Positions 48,501 to 58,689 of a stretch of 64,000 nucleotides of DNA are shown one piece after another. The position numbers and the translations under genes are program-made. The notes under the pieces are model-generated. The model did not search any database. It saw nothing but the letters and a program-made list of their open reading frames with translations, and was not told the origin of the DNA. The stretch comes from Brachionus koreanus (taxonomy: Eukaryota; Rotifera; Eurotatoria; Ploima; Brachionidae): assembly GCA_016987375.1 (NCBI GenBank), contig PJRA01000353.1, positions 251,153 through 315,152 on the forward strand, written 5' to 3'. Each line of letters opens with the position of its first letter. The first letter of the stretch is position 1.

Positions 48501-49371
48501 AATTCAAAATATTCTTCAAATTGATCGGCAAGATTAGTTTGAACAAATTTTAAAAGTTCCAGACTCAGTGAGCAGGCTTCTGATCTTTGTTCATTGTCTA
48601 AATAAGCCTCAATAAGAGTTTTTTCCAAAAAAGCACGCCATTCGTGGTCCGGATCATCGATTAGCTGTAGTGCTTGAGTAATTATTTTTAAAGAAGGACA
48701 CAATAATTTTTTAAAATTAATTTTCATAAATTTTCGAACATATTTCCAGAATATTAACGAAGAATTGTAAATCAGAAAATTGTATCTTGAAAAAATGCTT
48801 TTAATTCAAATTTTTGTTTCATTTCTCATTACCTTTTATTCTGAATTGAAAAGTCTATTGCTTTATGAAGAAATGGGGTTGCTTTGTCCAAATTATTCTG
48901 GAAAAAAAGTTAGCATTCGATTTTAAATAAATGAAACAGATATATTTTATTACCATTTCAAATGTGGATTTTGGTGCTAAAATTTCAAACTGACATAAAT
49001 AAGCCCTTGCCAAAAATTGGTTTGATATCATCGGCAGGCTAAAGTAAATTTGAATGCATCTATTCGCTATTTGTAGCTCATTAAACTAGAAAGAACAAAG
49101 TTAGTTCTTGATCAAAAAAAATTCACCAAGAGCATACGTTTATTGCTTTTTCTGCACATTCTACAAAAAGATTTTGAGAAAAATTTTCAATGTCTTTGGC
49201 AGATCTCTCTTTATCTGTACTTATATCAGGATCTAATTGATTGTATGCTTCCTTAAGAAACTCAACATCTTGAATATTTAAGTTTTTAATTTATTTTTAT
49301 ATTTAAATTTAAATTCAAAAACTTTTTTCTTGCTCTGCCCTTGCCAAAAGTCGATAAATTGGAGAGTCCAT
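27529..49371 (-). CDS. CFAP46: CFAP46 (TTC40), ciliary central-pair C1d projection protein
   Basis: Twenty minus-strand exons join without a frame break to 3,013 residues: 49371-49323, 49268-49138, 49085-48954, 48897-48833, 48785-48497, 48445-48342, 44371-42985, 40502-40102, 40039-38497, 37471-35927, 34185-34078, 34026-33679, 33620-33477, 32095-31142, 31084-30804, 30659-30362, 28975-28651, 28584-28429, 28361-28061 and 28009-27529. The start (MDSPIYRLLARAEQ), the ARAYLCQ...LAPKS and YNFLIYNSSLIFW blocks and the helical TPR-like body fit CFAP46, which in known species is about 2,700 residues and sits in the C1d complex with CFAP54, CFAP74 and CFAP221 to control ciliary beating. Lysine-rich low-complexity inserts occur near the C terminus and mid-protein. 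The last four exons resemble a CHAT-type fold without a clear catalytic Cys. Large introns hold transposons. A different C1d protein is the main alternative name; a missed short exon in a long intron cannot be excluded. Confidence 0.85.
28976..30361 (-). other. CFAP46 intron 16
   Basis: A 1.4-kb intron of AT-rich DNA with an (AAT)n microsatellite at about 29286-29310. I see no coding or transposon end inside. Confidence 0.6.
29286..29310. repeat. (AAT)n microsatellite
   Basis: Run of AAT triplets inside CFAP46 intron 16. Confidence 0.75.
32340..33235 (+). mobile_element. Internally deleted LINE ORF2 fragment in CFAP46 intron 13
   Basis: On the plus strand, antisense to CFAP46. A frame at 32395-32661 resembles the linker between endonuclease and reverse transcriptase of non-LTR elements (ECRKAIRKAVIKYE...LVYKYINSKK). 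A jump at about 32700-32757 leads straight to the C-terminal part of the RT (YKSLIRPHLEYAISSWHPY, ELEKVQRRATKL), a 76-N gap, then WNKLPTDIVNAQSLNSFKEK. The 3' end has a short untranslated part and a (TAC)n tail at about 33198-33214. The catalytic palm is missing, so the copy is dead. Three GTAAGAAATC repeats mark the left edge. Confidence 0.8.
32950..33025. other. Assembly gap (76 N)
   Basis: Run of N inside the LINE fragment. Translation through it is not real sequence. Confidence 0.95.
34504..35161. mobile_element. hAT-type non-autonomous element in CFAP46 intron 10
   Basis: The ends TAGTGATGGG and CCCATTACTA form terminal inverted repeats of the hAT type. An exact 8-bp target duplication, ATTTAAAT, lies at 34496-34503 and 35162-35169. 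Sub-terminal copies of AGTCGACTAA and TAGCTAACTA recur on both sides. The 658-bp element has no transposase frame. Confidence 0.9.
37925..38455 (-). mobile_element. LINE ORF2 C-terminal fragment in CFAP46 intron 9
   Basis: Minus-strand translation with several breaks gives the RT C-terminal region of a non-LTR element: LSIKFDSKLNFNLFVDEIKE, CSKRLNLIKILSNKKWGLNQ, then NLY, SLVASILDYSFPCLN, and finally NIEYPTPLC. It is truncated at the 5' side and damaged. Part of it is homologous to the minus-strand segment at 46891-47170, and both copies end at the same point. Confidence 0.75.
40503..42984 (-). other. CFAP46 intron 7
   Basis: About 2.5 kb of AT-rich intron. A small frame around 42880-42740 (MSDYKQKINLAIAFL...) has no support as an exon because exons 7 and 8 already join in frame. 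No transposon end is evident. Confidence 0.5.
44789..45616 (+). mobile_element. Decayed piggyBac element in CFAP46 intron 6
   Basis: Terminal inverted repeats CACTAGAACGCCCGA are flanked by TTAA on both sides (44785-44788, 45617-45620), the piggyBac signature. Internal copies of ACGCCCGG...GGGTTTTTTAAACCC recur near each end. The 828 bp carry broken plus-strand pieces of a piggyBac transposase: an acidic N-terminal part, MSRNRFLLLMIYLRFDNR with its neighbours in shifted frames, and TVDEQLLPLK...QYMPNKLDKFGKKFW, which matches the family VDEQLxPFxGRCxFRQYIPxKPxKxGIK block. Frameshifts and stops make it inactive. Confidence 0.9.
45700..46890 (+). pseudogene. LINE reverse transcriptase fragment (non-LTR, Jockey/CR1-like)
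   Basis: An open frame at 46066-46890 covers fingers and palm of a non-LTR reverse transcriptase: WKSANITMIPKK, DPSNYRPISITSCLGKLLER, QSGFRRHRRTADNL, FFDISKAFDKVWHEG, AGVPQGSVISPLLFSIFIND, and then LLFEDDLVNFF where an active enzyme has Y/FADD. Upstream (45700-46065) the frame is broken. The frame ends where a segment of opposite orientation begins (46891). Probably inactive, but the open stretch is unusually well kept. Confidence 0.85.
46891..47170 (-). mobile_element. LINE ORF2 C-terminal fragment, inverted against the adjoining RT
   Basis: Minus-strand translation gives YDTPSNILHHEAYNK, ELNERYVRAGLSHSVP, LVVRLVEEYNKG and SRNIEYPTPLC, the C-terminal part of the same kind of LINE ORF2. It abuts the plus-strand RT fragment directly. 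The fragment at 37925-38455 begins with the same ACACAATGGAGT on the plus strand. Confidence 0.75.
47369..47432 (+). repeat. tRNA-like sequence, possible SINE head
   Basis: A box-A-like TAATCGAGTGG and a box-B-like GGTTCAAAACC are spaced as in a tRNA gene. The flanks do not pair into a proper acceptor stem. This is the pattern of a tRNA-derived SINE or a decayed tRNA. The sequence runs into a gap at 47505. Confidence 0.45.
47505..47805. other. Assembly gap (301 N)
   Basis: Run of N inside CFAP46 intron 6. Apparent frames across it are artefacts. Confidence 0.95.
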
Positions 49372-49717
49372 TGTAAAATTAAATTTGAAAAATCTAAAAA
49401 AAAAATTGCATCTATTAATATTTACAGAAAAAAACTTGGTTTCCATAGCAAAAAATACTAAAAAGTTAAATTAGTTCTGAAAAAAGATGAATTAATTAAG
49501 ATTTAACAGTATAATGCTTGTATCATTGGAATAACTGAATTGAGTATTAACGGCAATTTTTAAATTAAAAGTTGAACAGTGTAGAACCATAGAAATTCAA
49601 AAATTTAAATATCTAAGCAAGCAAATACCTTAGTTTGAATTAAAATTTTTTGCTAAAGAAATAATCAAAAACTTAAAACGAAATCACAGTTCAGTTAGGC
49701 AATTGAAAGAAAAAATC

Positions 49718-49791
49718 TGCCCAACGGGAGGATCGAACTCACGACCTTCGCGTTATTAGCACGACGCTCTAACCAACTGAGCTAGCCGGGC
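49718..49791 (-). tRNA. tRNA-Ile (anticodon AAT), copy 1
   Basis: A 74-base cloverleaf: acceptor GCCCGGC with GTTGGGC, D arm GCTC...GAGC, anticodon arm TCGTG-CTAATAA-CGCGA with anticodon AAT, T arm GTGAG-TTCGATC-CTCCC with one T-C mismatch, discriminator A. Box A and box B are intact. A T run directly follows the 3' end, as expected for RNA polymerase III termination. The sequence is identical to the copy at 50230. Confidence 0.95.
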
Positions 49792-50229
49792 TCTGAAAAC
49801 ATTTGTCTGTAAAAATATATTCTTATTTAAAAAATTTTTTAAAATTTAATTTTTAAAACAAATTAGATAAGCATGAAAAATTTTAATTTTTTTTTAAACC
49901 AAAAGATAGAAATGGTGTATTAATAATCAAATTTTTATTGTTATTGAAATTAATAGAGTAAATAAAAGATGAGGCCTTTAGAGGTAAGGTAAAAAAACGA
50001 AAAAAATTAAAAATTTTTAACTAAAAATTATTAATATCCATTTTAACAGTTTTCATTTAATCTGTATATATCAAATTAACTTTAAAAAATAATTTGTTTT
50101 CTATGCTTCTTCGAGTCCACAAGTTATTTTCTATTTTTTTTTTTTTTGGTAATTTTTAAGAATTATTGTTTTAAAACAATATAATTTTTCTTTAAAATTA
50201 AACAAGAATTTATTTTTACAGCTAAATAA

Positions 50230-50303
50230 GCCCGGCTAGCTCAGTTGGTTAGAGCGTCGTGCTAATAACGCGAAGGTCGTGAGTTCGATCCTCCCGTTGG
50301 GCA
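50230..50303 (+). tRNA. tRNA-Ile (anticodon AAT), copy 2
   Basis: Same 74-base cloverleaf and anticodon as copy 1, on the opposite strand 438 bp away. Its 3' flank GATTTTTTCTT is also shared with copy 1 and contains the T-run terminator. Confidence 0.95.
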
Positions 50304-50930
50304 GATTTTTTCTTAAAAACTTCTCAAAATTAAATTTAAAACAAAAAAATTAGATTACCATTAAACATTTAAAATTTTTCTTAAACCAAAAGAAAATATT
50401 TTAAAAAAATTATCAATATTTGTTTATTATTTGTCTTTTAGTCAATTTATCAATTTAGTTTTTTTTTGTCAATTAAAAAAATCTATTCCCCATTTTCTAA
50501 TCAAGAAATTGAATCAAGAAAATTTTCTTTATTTTGAATGCAGTTCTACTAAAATTAGAACATATTGAAAAAGTTTTATTTTTGTTAAATGATTTTTAAA
50601 TTTGAAAAAAGTCTTGTATAGAAAAGTTTTGGCCTCGACACATCCACCATAAATTTTTTTGAACTTGCACATATTTTTTAGCTTAACAATTCATTTAGCT
50701 ATTGTTGGTCTTCAAAATCTATCACCCATTTTGAAACAAAAAAAATTAAAAGCAAATCGCTGTTTAGAACAAAACCTTGATTAATCCCAAGCACACACTT
50801 TCATGTTAGTCAATTTTCTTAAACAGTGATTTTAAAAAGCCTGTTTGCATCAAGTCTATAAATACAGTGTCTCTAATGAACACGACTTTAAATTTAGTAA
50901 AAAAATTTAAATTCTTAAGCCTATTTGGGA

Positions 50931-53702
50931 ATGAAATTTGTAAGCTTATTTTCTATTTAAATGTCCTAGGAAATCTATCTGATTATTCTTATAGAGGAGC
51001 ATTCTATTATTAACAGCATTGGTTTTTGTGCAAATTTGGTACAGTTATCAACGAGTGTCACTAAAAACATACGATGAAATTCGTTTAGAAAATCAAATAG
51101 AAATTCCTGACGACATATCTAGAATTGTGGAGGATGTGTTCACTAATTTAACCAAGTCATCACAAAACTCAGGCTTGATAACAAACCTCAAATATGTGGA
51201 CAATAGAGATGCCCATGAAGCGCAAGAAACCAATAGTGGCTCTCAAGAAACATATTTATCGAGCAAGCAAGCTGAAGTTAATTTGAAAGCGTACTATCAA
51301 TTGCTTAATTACAAAGGGCAAGAAGACTTGTCGTTCTACATTGAAAATGTGAAAATTCCACAAAAATTTTGTTCAAGAATAGACATCAAGTGTGATCCTT
51401 ATTATCCATACCGTACTTTGGATGGCTCATGTAACAACCTGGAACATACTTGGTGGGGCAAGAGTGAAATTCCATATAGACGGTTTCTTCCTCCGGATTA
51501 TGATGACAAAGTTGGATCTCCAAGAAAACATGGCAAAGATGGTTATCCTTTGATTAACGAGCGTGCCATTGCTATTAAACTTGTGCCGTCTTTTGAAACA
51601 GAATCAGAATGGACCATATTGAAACTTTTTCTTTTAAATAGTGAATAATTTTCAATGTTTTGAAAATAAAAATCATTTTTTTAAGAATTTTAAAAATAAA
51701 ATATTTAATTTTGTTGATTATATAAATATTTGAAATACTATTTATAATAAATTATACCAATACAAAAAAACAGTCTTAAAACAAAATGGGAAAATTGGCA
51801 ATTGTGAATTGTAGACCAAAAAGTTTTATCTAATCAAATAGCATTAGTTTTTAATTCAATAAAAATTAAATAAAAATATTTCTGATAAAAAAATTCTAGA
51901 TGCTTAATTTTTTTTTCCAATTGAAATTTATTTTGATCCTCTTCAGTTTTGAATTAAAAATTATAAATTTAAAAGAATTTTTTAAAAATAAGACATTTTA
52001 TTTTACATAATTTTCTTTAGATTGATTTAAATAAATTAATTTAAACAACAAGAATTTATCTTAGAAATTAAATTTCAAATAAATTGAAAAAATTATTTTT
52101 CTTAAAAATTTTAATATGCAATTTTCTTTCTTTTTATGGGACAATTTATAGGTCATGATTTGACAGAATTTGCAGTCGTGACAAATGCTGACGGTTCAAG
52201 AAAAGTTTGTGCTTGTGGCACTTTGGATAAAGACTGTAAAAATGTTGATACACCCTATGGGGATTTTGTAAATAGAGATCAGAGTTGCATGAGCTTGGCA
52301 CGTTCTAAACCAGCTAACAATTTTGAATGCCGCCTTGGTGCACGCGATCAAGTCAATTTAGCATCGTCTTACTTAGACTTGGGACTTTTATATGGAAATG
52401 ACGATATAACAGCTGCAGAGGTGAGAAAATACGAGTATGGTCTTCTAAAAACATCATACACACCATACTCAAATTTGGAAGAGTTGCCAAAGAGAAATGG
52501 TACCAAATGCCCGTTTGCTCAGCGCTCCGAAAGATGTTTCAAAGCAGGAGACTCAAGAGCCGAAGACAATTTAATGTTGCTTTCAGTACATGCATTGTGG
52601 TTGCGCGAGCACAACAGAGTGGCACGCAAATTGGCTTACATAAATCCAAAATGGGACGATGAGACAATTTACCAAGAAGCCAGGCGCATCACCATTGCCG
52701 AATATCAGCATATTGTTGTACATGAGTTCTTGCCGGTTTTTATAGGAGAAAAGCTTAGCCGCGACTTTGACATTCTACCGCTAAGAGAAGGCTATTCGTC
52801 TGACTATGAAACAAAGGTTCAGGCCAATACAATCAATGAATTTGCCGCAGCAGCCATCAGAATCGCTCACACTCTTGTTGTTGATGAACACAAACGAGCA
52901 GACAAATATCACAGATTGTATGATTTAAAAAATATAAGCGACTACCAATTCAATTCGGTTAAGTATGCCATAGATGCACCATTAGAAGACATTTTATACG
53001 GATCGCTAAACGAGGCCTCTTACATCAAAGCATGTCAAATGAACAAAGAAATGAATCATCACTTATTTGAAGGTGTTTTATCTAATGAACATACAAAAAG
53101 ATGGTCTTTGGTCACTAGAAATATTATGCGTGGAAGAGACAATGGTTTTCCTGGATACAATTTTTACAGAGAAAAATGTGGTCTAAACAGGGCTAGAAAT
53201 TTCGAAGATTTGAGAAGCAACATTCCTGAATTTTTAATTAAAAGATTGAAAAAGCTTTACGATCATGTAGATGACATTGATTTGTATGCTGGTTTGATTA
53301 GTGAAGAGCCTTTGAAAGGCGCTGCAGCTGGTTTTACTTCAGCATGTATAATTAATAAAAAAACAATTTAATTAAAATTTAAACAAATTTTTCCAAGGTA
53401 TTATTGCCAAGCAGTTTAGTGATTCAAAATTTGGAGACAGATTTTGGTACGAAAATGGACATGACAAAAATATTCGATTCACAATTGATCAGCTTGACGA
53501 AATAAGACATGCAAATGCCGCTAGATTAGTTTGTGATAACACAAATTTAAAAACTGTACAAAAGTTTCCCTTTTTAATGTCAAATTATAAATTCAATGCT
53601 TATGTGAACTGTAAGGATTTACCAGAGGTCAATTTAAGACCATGGACTGATTATGGCAGCGGACCTGGCGACAGCTATATAGATGATGATGAGTACTATT
53701 AA
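50931..53702 (+). CDS. Secreted animal haem peroxidase 1 (peroxinectin/peroxidasin-like)
   Basis: Proposed exons 50931-50939, 50995-51640, 52137-53345 and 53398-53702 give 722 residues. The tiny first exon (M-K-F) joins a hydrophobic core to make a signal peptide, MKFRSILLLTALVFVQIW. The catalytic domain shows CDPYYPYRTLDGSCNN, WWGKSEIPYRR, distal His at about 225 in GQFIGHD, AGDSR (Arg at about 359), REHNRVA (about 375-379), NPKWDDETIYQEARR, and proximal His at about 463 in IRIAHTLV. An acidic tail ends the protein. The reaction would be peroxide-dependent oxidation of substrates outside the cell. The heme-ester Asp before the distal His is Gly, and the usual Glu after the catalytic Arg is Asp. 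Intron 2 has a normal-looking donor but no AG at its 3' end, so the model is provisional there. Confidence 0.82.
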
Positions 53703-54934
53703 AAAAATAGTTGTTTTATTTTAGTTGAATCTGTTTTTATCGATCTCATTTTATTTCATTTGAATAAATTTTTAGCTAAGAAATATTGAATTATCTTAAT
53801 AAGTATTATTTTTTAAAAATATCTGGCTGATAAAAATTCCCTTTACTTTAAAAATTTTTGTTTTTTTCTGATTAAAATTTTAAAATTTTATAAATTCAGA
53901 ATTTAATTGAAGATAAATTAAATAATCAAAAAATGTAGACAAATTAATTTGCATTTAGCGTTGGCTTTTTAAAATATGCTACTTGCATGAGATGATTTTT
54001 TAATAATTTAAAAAGAGCTAGCAACCGATTTAAGATAATGTTTTTTTGATCAAAAATTTTATTTTAATTCTAAGATGGTAAAAAAATAATTATGTTTTTA
54101 TTACCCTGAAAATTATCTGCAAATATTTGAAAAATTAAAATTCTTTTTTATAAATATTAAAATTTCAAGAGACTATTTATTTAAATAAATAAATTTTTAA
54201 TAAAATAGACGAATAAAAATAAGCTTATTTTGTTCTGACAAAAAAAGTATGCATAAAATTTAATAAATAAAATTTTTAATTACCGTATTTACTTGCCGCC
54301 TCATAAACCGAAACACAACAACTTTGCTGCATGCAAAAACCATCATCTTGCCCATGTCAAAACATTCAACAAAGAAAAGACATAAAGAAAAGTTAGAAAA
54401 ATAGCTATTTTAGTTTAAATATTTTGAAAAAAATTTCAAACTTTAATGTTGTATTAAAATCAAAAAAATACAAATGCAGACCCAATGCTCAAAACATATC
54501 TTTGGGACATGTGGTACAACTTTAAAATGCTTTAACGGTGAAGCTGCAGAGATTTAGCTGATTAATAAATAAAAGAAGATTTTTATTCAAATTGAATCAA
54601 ATGTTCATATAAAATTTTTTATTTAATGAGTAAAAAAATACTCTTTAAAAAATCTGGATTTTTATCTAGTCAAAATATAAAATGCCAACTGGTTTAACAT
54701 TCGACGAAATTCACTTTAGGTCTCAATTTAAAAAATATCTAAACTAAGCAAATTTTTTAGATCATTTTCATATTCACCTCTGTTAAATTTCTTTAAATTT
54801 TTACACTCTAATTAATTACAGCTACAAAATGTCTTATTTAATTAAAAACACATTTATTCTTTCATTACTTATAAATACCTGAAAGCTTATTTTCTTATAA
54901 CAAACCAACTTAAACTTAAAACGTAACATTTTAA
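53703..54934. other. Intergenic region between haem peroxidases 1 and 2
   Basis: AT-rich DNA between two tandem genes; it should contain the promoter of peroxidase 2. I see no gene or named repeat. Confidence 0.5.
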
Positions 54935-57058
54935 ATGTCCAAAAAAGTAATTGGCAAAAATTTTTTTTACTTAGAAAATATCTTAATAAATTTTTAAAAG
55001 GTTTTCATTTGTTTTTTTCTATTAATTGGTTTTTGGCAAACAACTGAACAAGTTGAAACAAAATCTAATTACCAGAGTTTTGATGAAGTTCTTCAGCTAA
55101 ATGGAAAAGAAGCTGATGAATCAACTTTGAAGCTCTTTAATGAAGCTTATGACAGAATTTCAGCTAAATCAGACTCTAGTCTATCTTTTGATATTCTAAA
55201 TTCTACTGATGATGTAACCAACTTTCATATTTTATGGCTGGACGCATCAAAAAGCTCATTTGAAATGGACAAACGCGCCAAAATAATGATGCAAGCTTAT
55301 AAAGAATTGAAAAATGGTGATCAAGATGTTCAATTGCTACGATTCAAATCACCACGATGTCCAAAGGTCAAAGTTTCACGATGTGACGCCAAGTACCCGT
55401 ACCGTACTATGGATGGCTCTTGCAATAACTTGGCAACACCATGGTGGGGCAAAACAGAAACCCCATATAAAAGGCTTTTAGAGCCTGAATATGATGATGG
55501 AGTCGACAGACCAAGAAGAAGATCAGTTACAGGCGGTGAATTACCAAATCCAAGATGGGTAGTGATGAACGTCAACAGATATCCAAAATACAGAACAAAT
55601 ATAGCCAGTTTTTTCTTGTACTTTGCTCAATTTACAGCTCATGACTTAGCATACACTTCATCTACTTATAAAAAATGTTCATGTGATAATAGAGATCCAG
55701 AATGCAACTCTATTCCGATACCGAGAGGAGACCGTGTAAACAGAGACCAAAAATGCATCACCTCAGCTCGATCAAGTGCTTCAATAAGAGATTTTCGCTG
55801 CTCATTAGGACCCCGGGAGCAAAATAACTTGCTTACACATTGGATAGATTTAAGCAATGTTTATGGTGATAGTGAAGAAAAGGCTAGAAATTTTAGAGAT
55901 CGTGGTGGACTTCTCGAGACTTCAAAAGGCTACGGTTCACGCGCCCTTCCACCCAAGAGACCAGATTCTCGATGTCCAGGAGGTCCACGAGGCCAAGCTT
56001 GTTTCGCCACAGGTGATCCCAGAACCGAACACAATTCAATCTCTGTTTCAATTCATTCCATATGGATAAGAGAACACAACAGAGTTGCAAGATTTTTGGC
56101 AAGAGTAAATCCAACCTGGAATGATGAAACTGTTTATCAAGAAGCACGCCGCATTGTTATTGCTGAATACCAGAATATAATTTATGACCAATTTTTGCCA
56201 ATATTTGTTGGAAACAAATTAGCCAGTGAAATGACACTCTTGCCTTCAAAAACTGGATATTTCAATGGCTATGACCAAAAATTATATCCACAAATTTCTA
56301 ATGTTTTTGTCACTGCGGCATTTAGATCTTGTCATTGTAGAGTCTCGCCCTATTACTATAAAGCAAATAGCAAATTAGCCATTTATTCGCGAGCTGGACT
56401 AATGCAAATCAATATGAACACATCAATTCCTTATTTGGAAGATGTTGATGACAGTGTGTTTGGCACTCTTTTACACAAATGTCCAGCAGCTAAGCCAAAA
56501 GTAACTCGAGCTTTAAATGATTATTTGTTTGAAGGAATTTTGCCAGATCAATACACCAAGAGATGGTCTTTGCCAGCTTTGAGCATCAACAGAGGAAGAG
56601 ATCACGGTTTGCCTGGTTACAATAAATACAGAGAATTTTGCGGACTTGGAAGAGCTAAGACGTTTAGAGAATTTTTGGAAATCCCGCGAGAAACAATCGC
56701 CGATTTGGAAAGAATTTACAAGCATCCAGATGATGTAGATGTTTTTATTGGATTAGTGAGTGAGACTCCGGCCGATGGAGCCTTCTTGGGACCAACTGCT
56801 GCATGTATAATTGGAAAACAATACAGAGACTTGAAATTTGGCGATAGATTTTACTTTGAAAATGAAAAAGATGGCTATAAATTTAGTCCAGCTCAGTTGA
56901 GTTCAATTCGAAAAGTTTCAATAGCAAGAATTTTATGCGACAACACAGACTTGAAATTTATCCAAAGAAATCCATTCTTATTACCAGATCCAAAAACAAA
57001 TCCAATTGTAAGTTGCAGAGAATTTTCTCGTTTAGATTTGGAGTTATGGAATTATTAA
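54935..57058 (+). CDS. Secreted animal haem peroxidase 2
   Basis: Two exons, 54935-54946 and 55001-57058, give 689 residues. The first encodes only MSKK; joined to VFICFFLLIGFW it forms a signal peptide. Motifs in order are CDAKYPYRTMDGSCNN, WWGKTETPYKRLL, distal His at about 218 in AQFTAHD, VNRDQKC, NVYGDSEE, TGDPR (Arg at about 345), IREHNRVARFL, NPTWNDETVYQEARR, proximal His at about 449 in FRSCHCRV, INRGRDHGLPGYNKYR and DVDVFIGL. Length and order fit animal haem peroxidases of the peroxinectin group. The two covalent heme-link positions are changed: the Asp before the distal His is Ala and the Glu three after the catalytic Arg is His. It lacks introns found in peroxidases 1 and 3. Confidence 0.9.
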
Positions 57059-58689
57059 AGTCATTGATTTTTTTTTAATCTTATATTAACTTTAAATTAT
57101 AACTTTAAAAATCAGTTTTTAATGTTTTTTTTTGAAACAATAAACAGTGCTTCAATAATCTAAGTTTTTTACCAATTTTAAACATACCCAAATAATACTC
57201 AAATTCCCTTTAATTTTAAGATTTCTCAGCATCATAAATTTAGAAAAGATTTTTTGATTAAAAAATCGAAAAAAATGTCATTAAAATAAAAATTTAGATA
57301 AAAACGCGTAACTTTTAAATTTAGAATAAAACATATTGAAAAATTTTTCTTTTTAGTTCAAAAGCAAGCTGTGTAAATGCAATATGGTGCAACATTCAGT
57401 TTTGTAATATGGAATCAACAGACATAATGCTTCTTAAAAGAATATTAAAATTCGTTAAAAATCTTGTTTTAACTCCATCACGAAAAAAAATTATCAACAA
57501 TAAACTAACAGAAAAAGATTAACAAACACTGAAAGTAATGAAAAGCCACTGCAGTCTTCAGCTTCTGACCAAACTATACTAAAAAGCGACAAAAGAAAAA
57601 TATATTAAAATTAATAAGTCAATTTAAAGTTTTCTCTCAAAATTTCAAAATTTAATTTTCAATTTTTTGTCTTTCTTTAATCACCCATGAGGTTTTTTCT
57701 TGAAATAATTAAATTTAAGAATTTAATTCAATAATCCTAATTTGATTCAATTAACAATGAGTCAGTTGAGTGCCATCATTCCAAAAGTACTGGAAAAGGA
57801 TAGCATGAGACATGATATATCACGCGCCATTATCTGAATTCTTGTACCTGCTTCTTGAATGAAACAGCTGTGAACACAATTCAACCTAATCAAGCTTCTA
57901 AAACAATCCAAGTAATAATTAATAAAAATTAAATTTACCAACCAGAAAGAAGAAATACCAAAAAAGAATTGAATTTTCTTTTCTTTAAATGCTTGACATT
58001 TTCTTTTTTTTCTTCTGTTGGAAAAAATAAAGCAATAAAGAATTTGTTTTGCAAATAAAAAGAAATACTTCTCACAAAACCGACAAAACCATGCTTAAAA
58101 AAAGTAAAAGTATATTAAAATTGATAAGTCAATTTTGTCAATTTAAAATTTTTTCTCAAGATCTAGAAATTTAATTTTTTTTTCTCCTTTTTTCATCACC
58201 TATTAGGTGTTTTTTTGAAAACAATTTAAAAAAATAAATTATTAAGATCATTCAGGAAAAGTCTACAATTTTACTGTATTTAGTGTATTTTGCAGAGTTT
58301 TACTTTTAATTGCTTCGATTTAATTCAATGATTACCTGATTTATTATCTAAAATTTTAATATGATCAATTACTTACAGGATAAATTCTGAAATTGAAAGT
58401 ATTTTAGAGGAATTTTTTTAAGAGAGAAATATATAAAAAATAATAATTAAACAGGATAATTTATTGAATAATTTAATGAATATAGTTTTTAAAATTCTAA
58501 TAAAAAAAATTAATAAAAGCATGCTTTCTTAACAGCATAAATGGAAAATGATTCATATGAATTCTTTATTTTTTAAATGAAATTTCATCGAATTTTTTAT
58601 TTAATATTCAACATTAAATAAGCTTATAATAAGAACGACATAAATATAATCTTTAACTTTTTGTTGATGTCATCATAGTGACTTTCACT
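57059..58689. other. Intergenic region between peroxidase 2 and the GPCR (convergent 3' ends)
   Basis: AT-rich. It contains a diverged direct repeat of about 140 bp (57581-57720 and 58081-58230). No gene is supported. Confidence 0.5.
57581..58230. repeat. Diverged direct repeat pair
   Basis: The stretches 57581-57720 and 58081-58230 share TATTAAAATT, GATAAGTCAATTT-like, TTTTCTCAA and a CATCACC(C)AT-to-GGTTTTTT block in the same order. They look like two old copies of one sequence of unknown origin. Confidence 0.5.

Larger units (their letters stand above)
49372..50930. other. Region between CFAP46 and haem peroxidase 1 (divergent starts)
   Basis: It holds two tRNA-Ile genes and otherwise AT-rich DNA. 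The promoters of CFAP46 (left) and peroxidase 1 (right) should lie here. Confidence 0.5.

Noticed and set aside
55330..56725. Several antisense ORFs of 60-85 codons under peroxidase 2
   Set aside because: They are shadows of the strongly coding plus strand and have no motif of their own.
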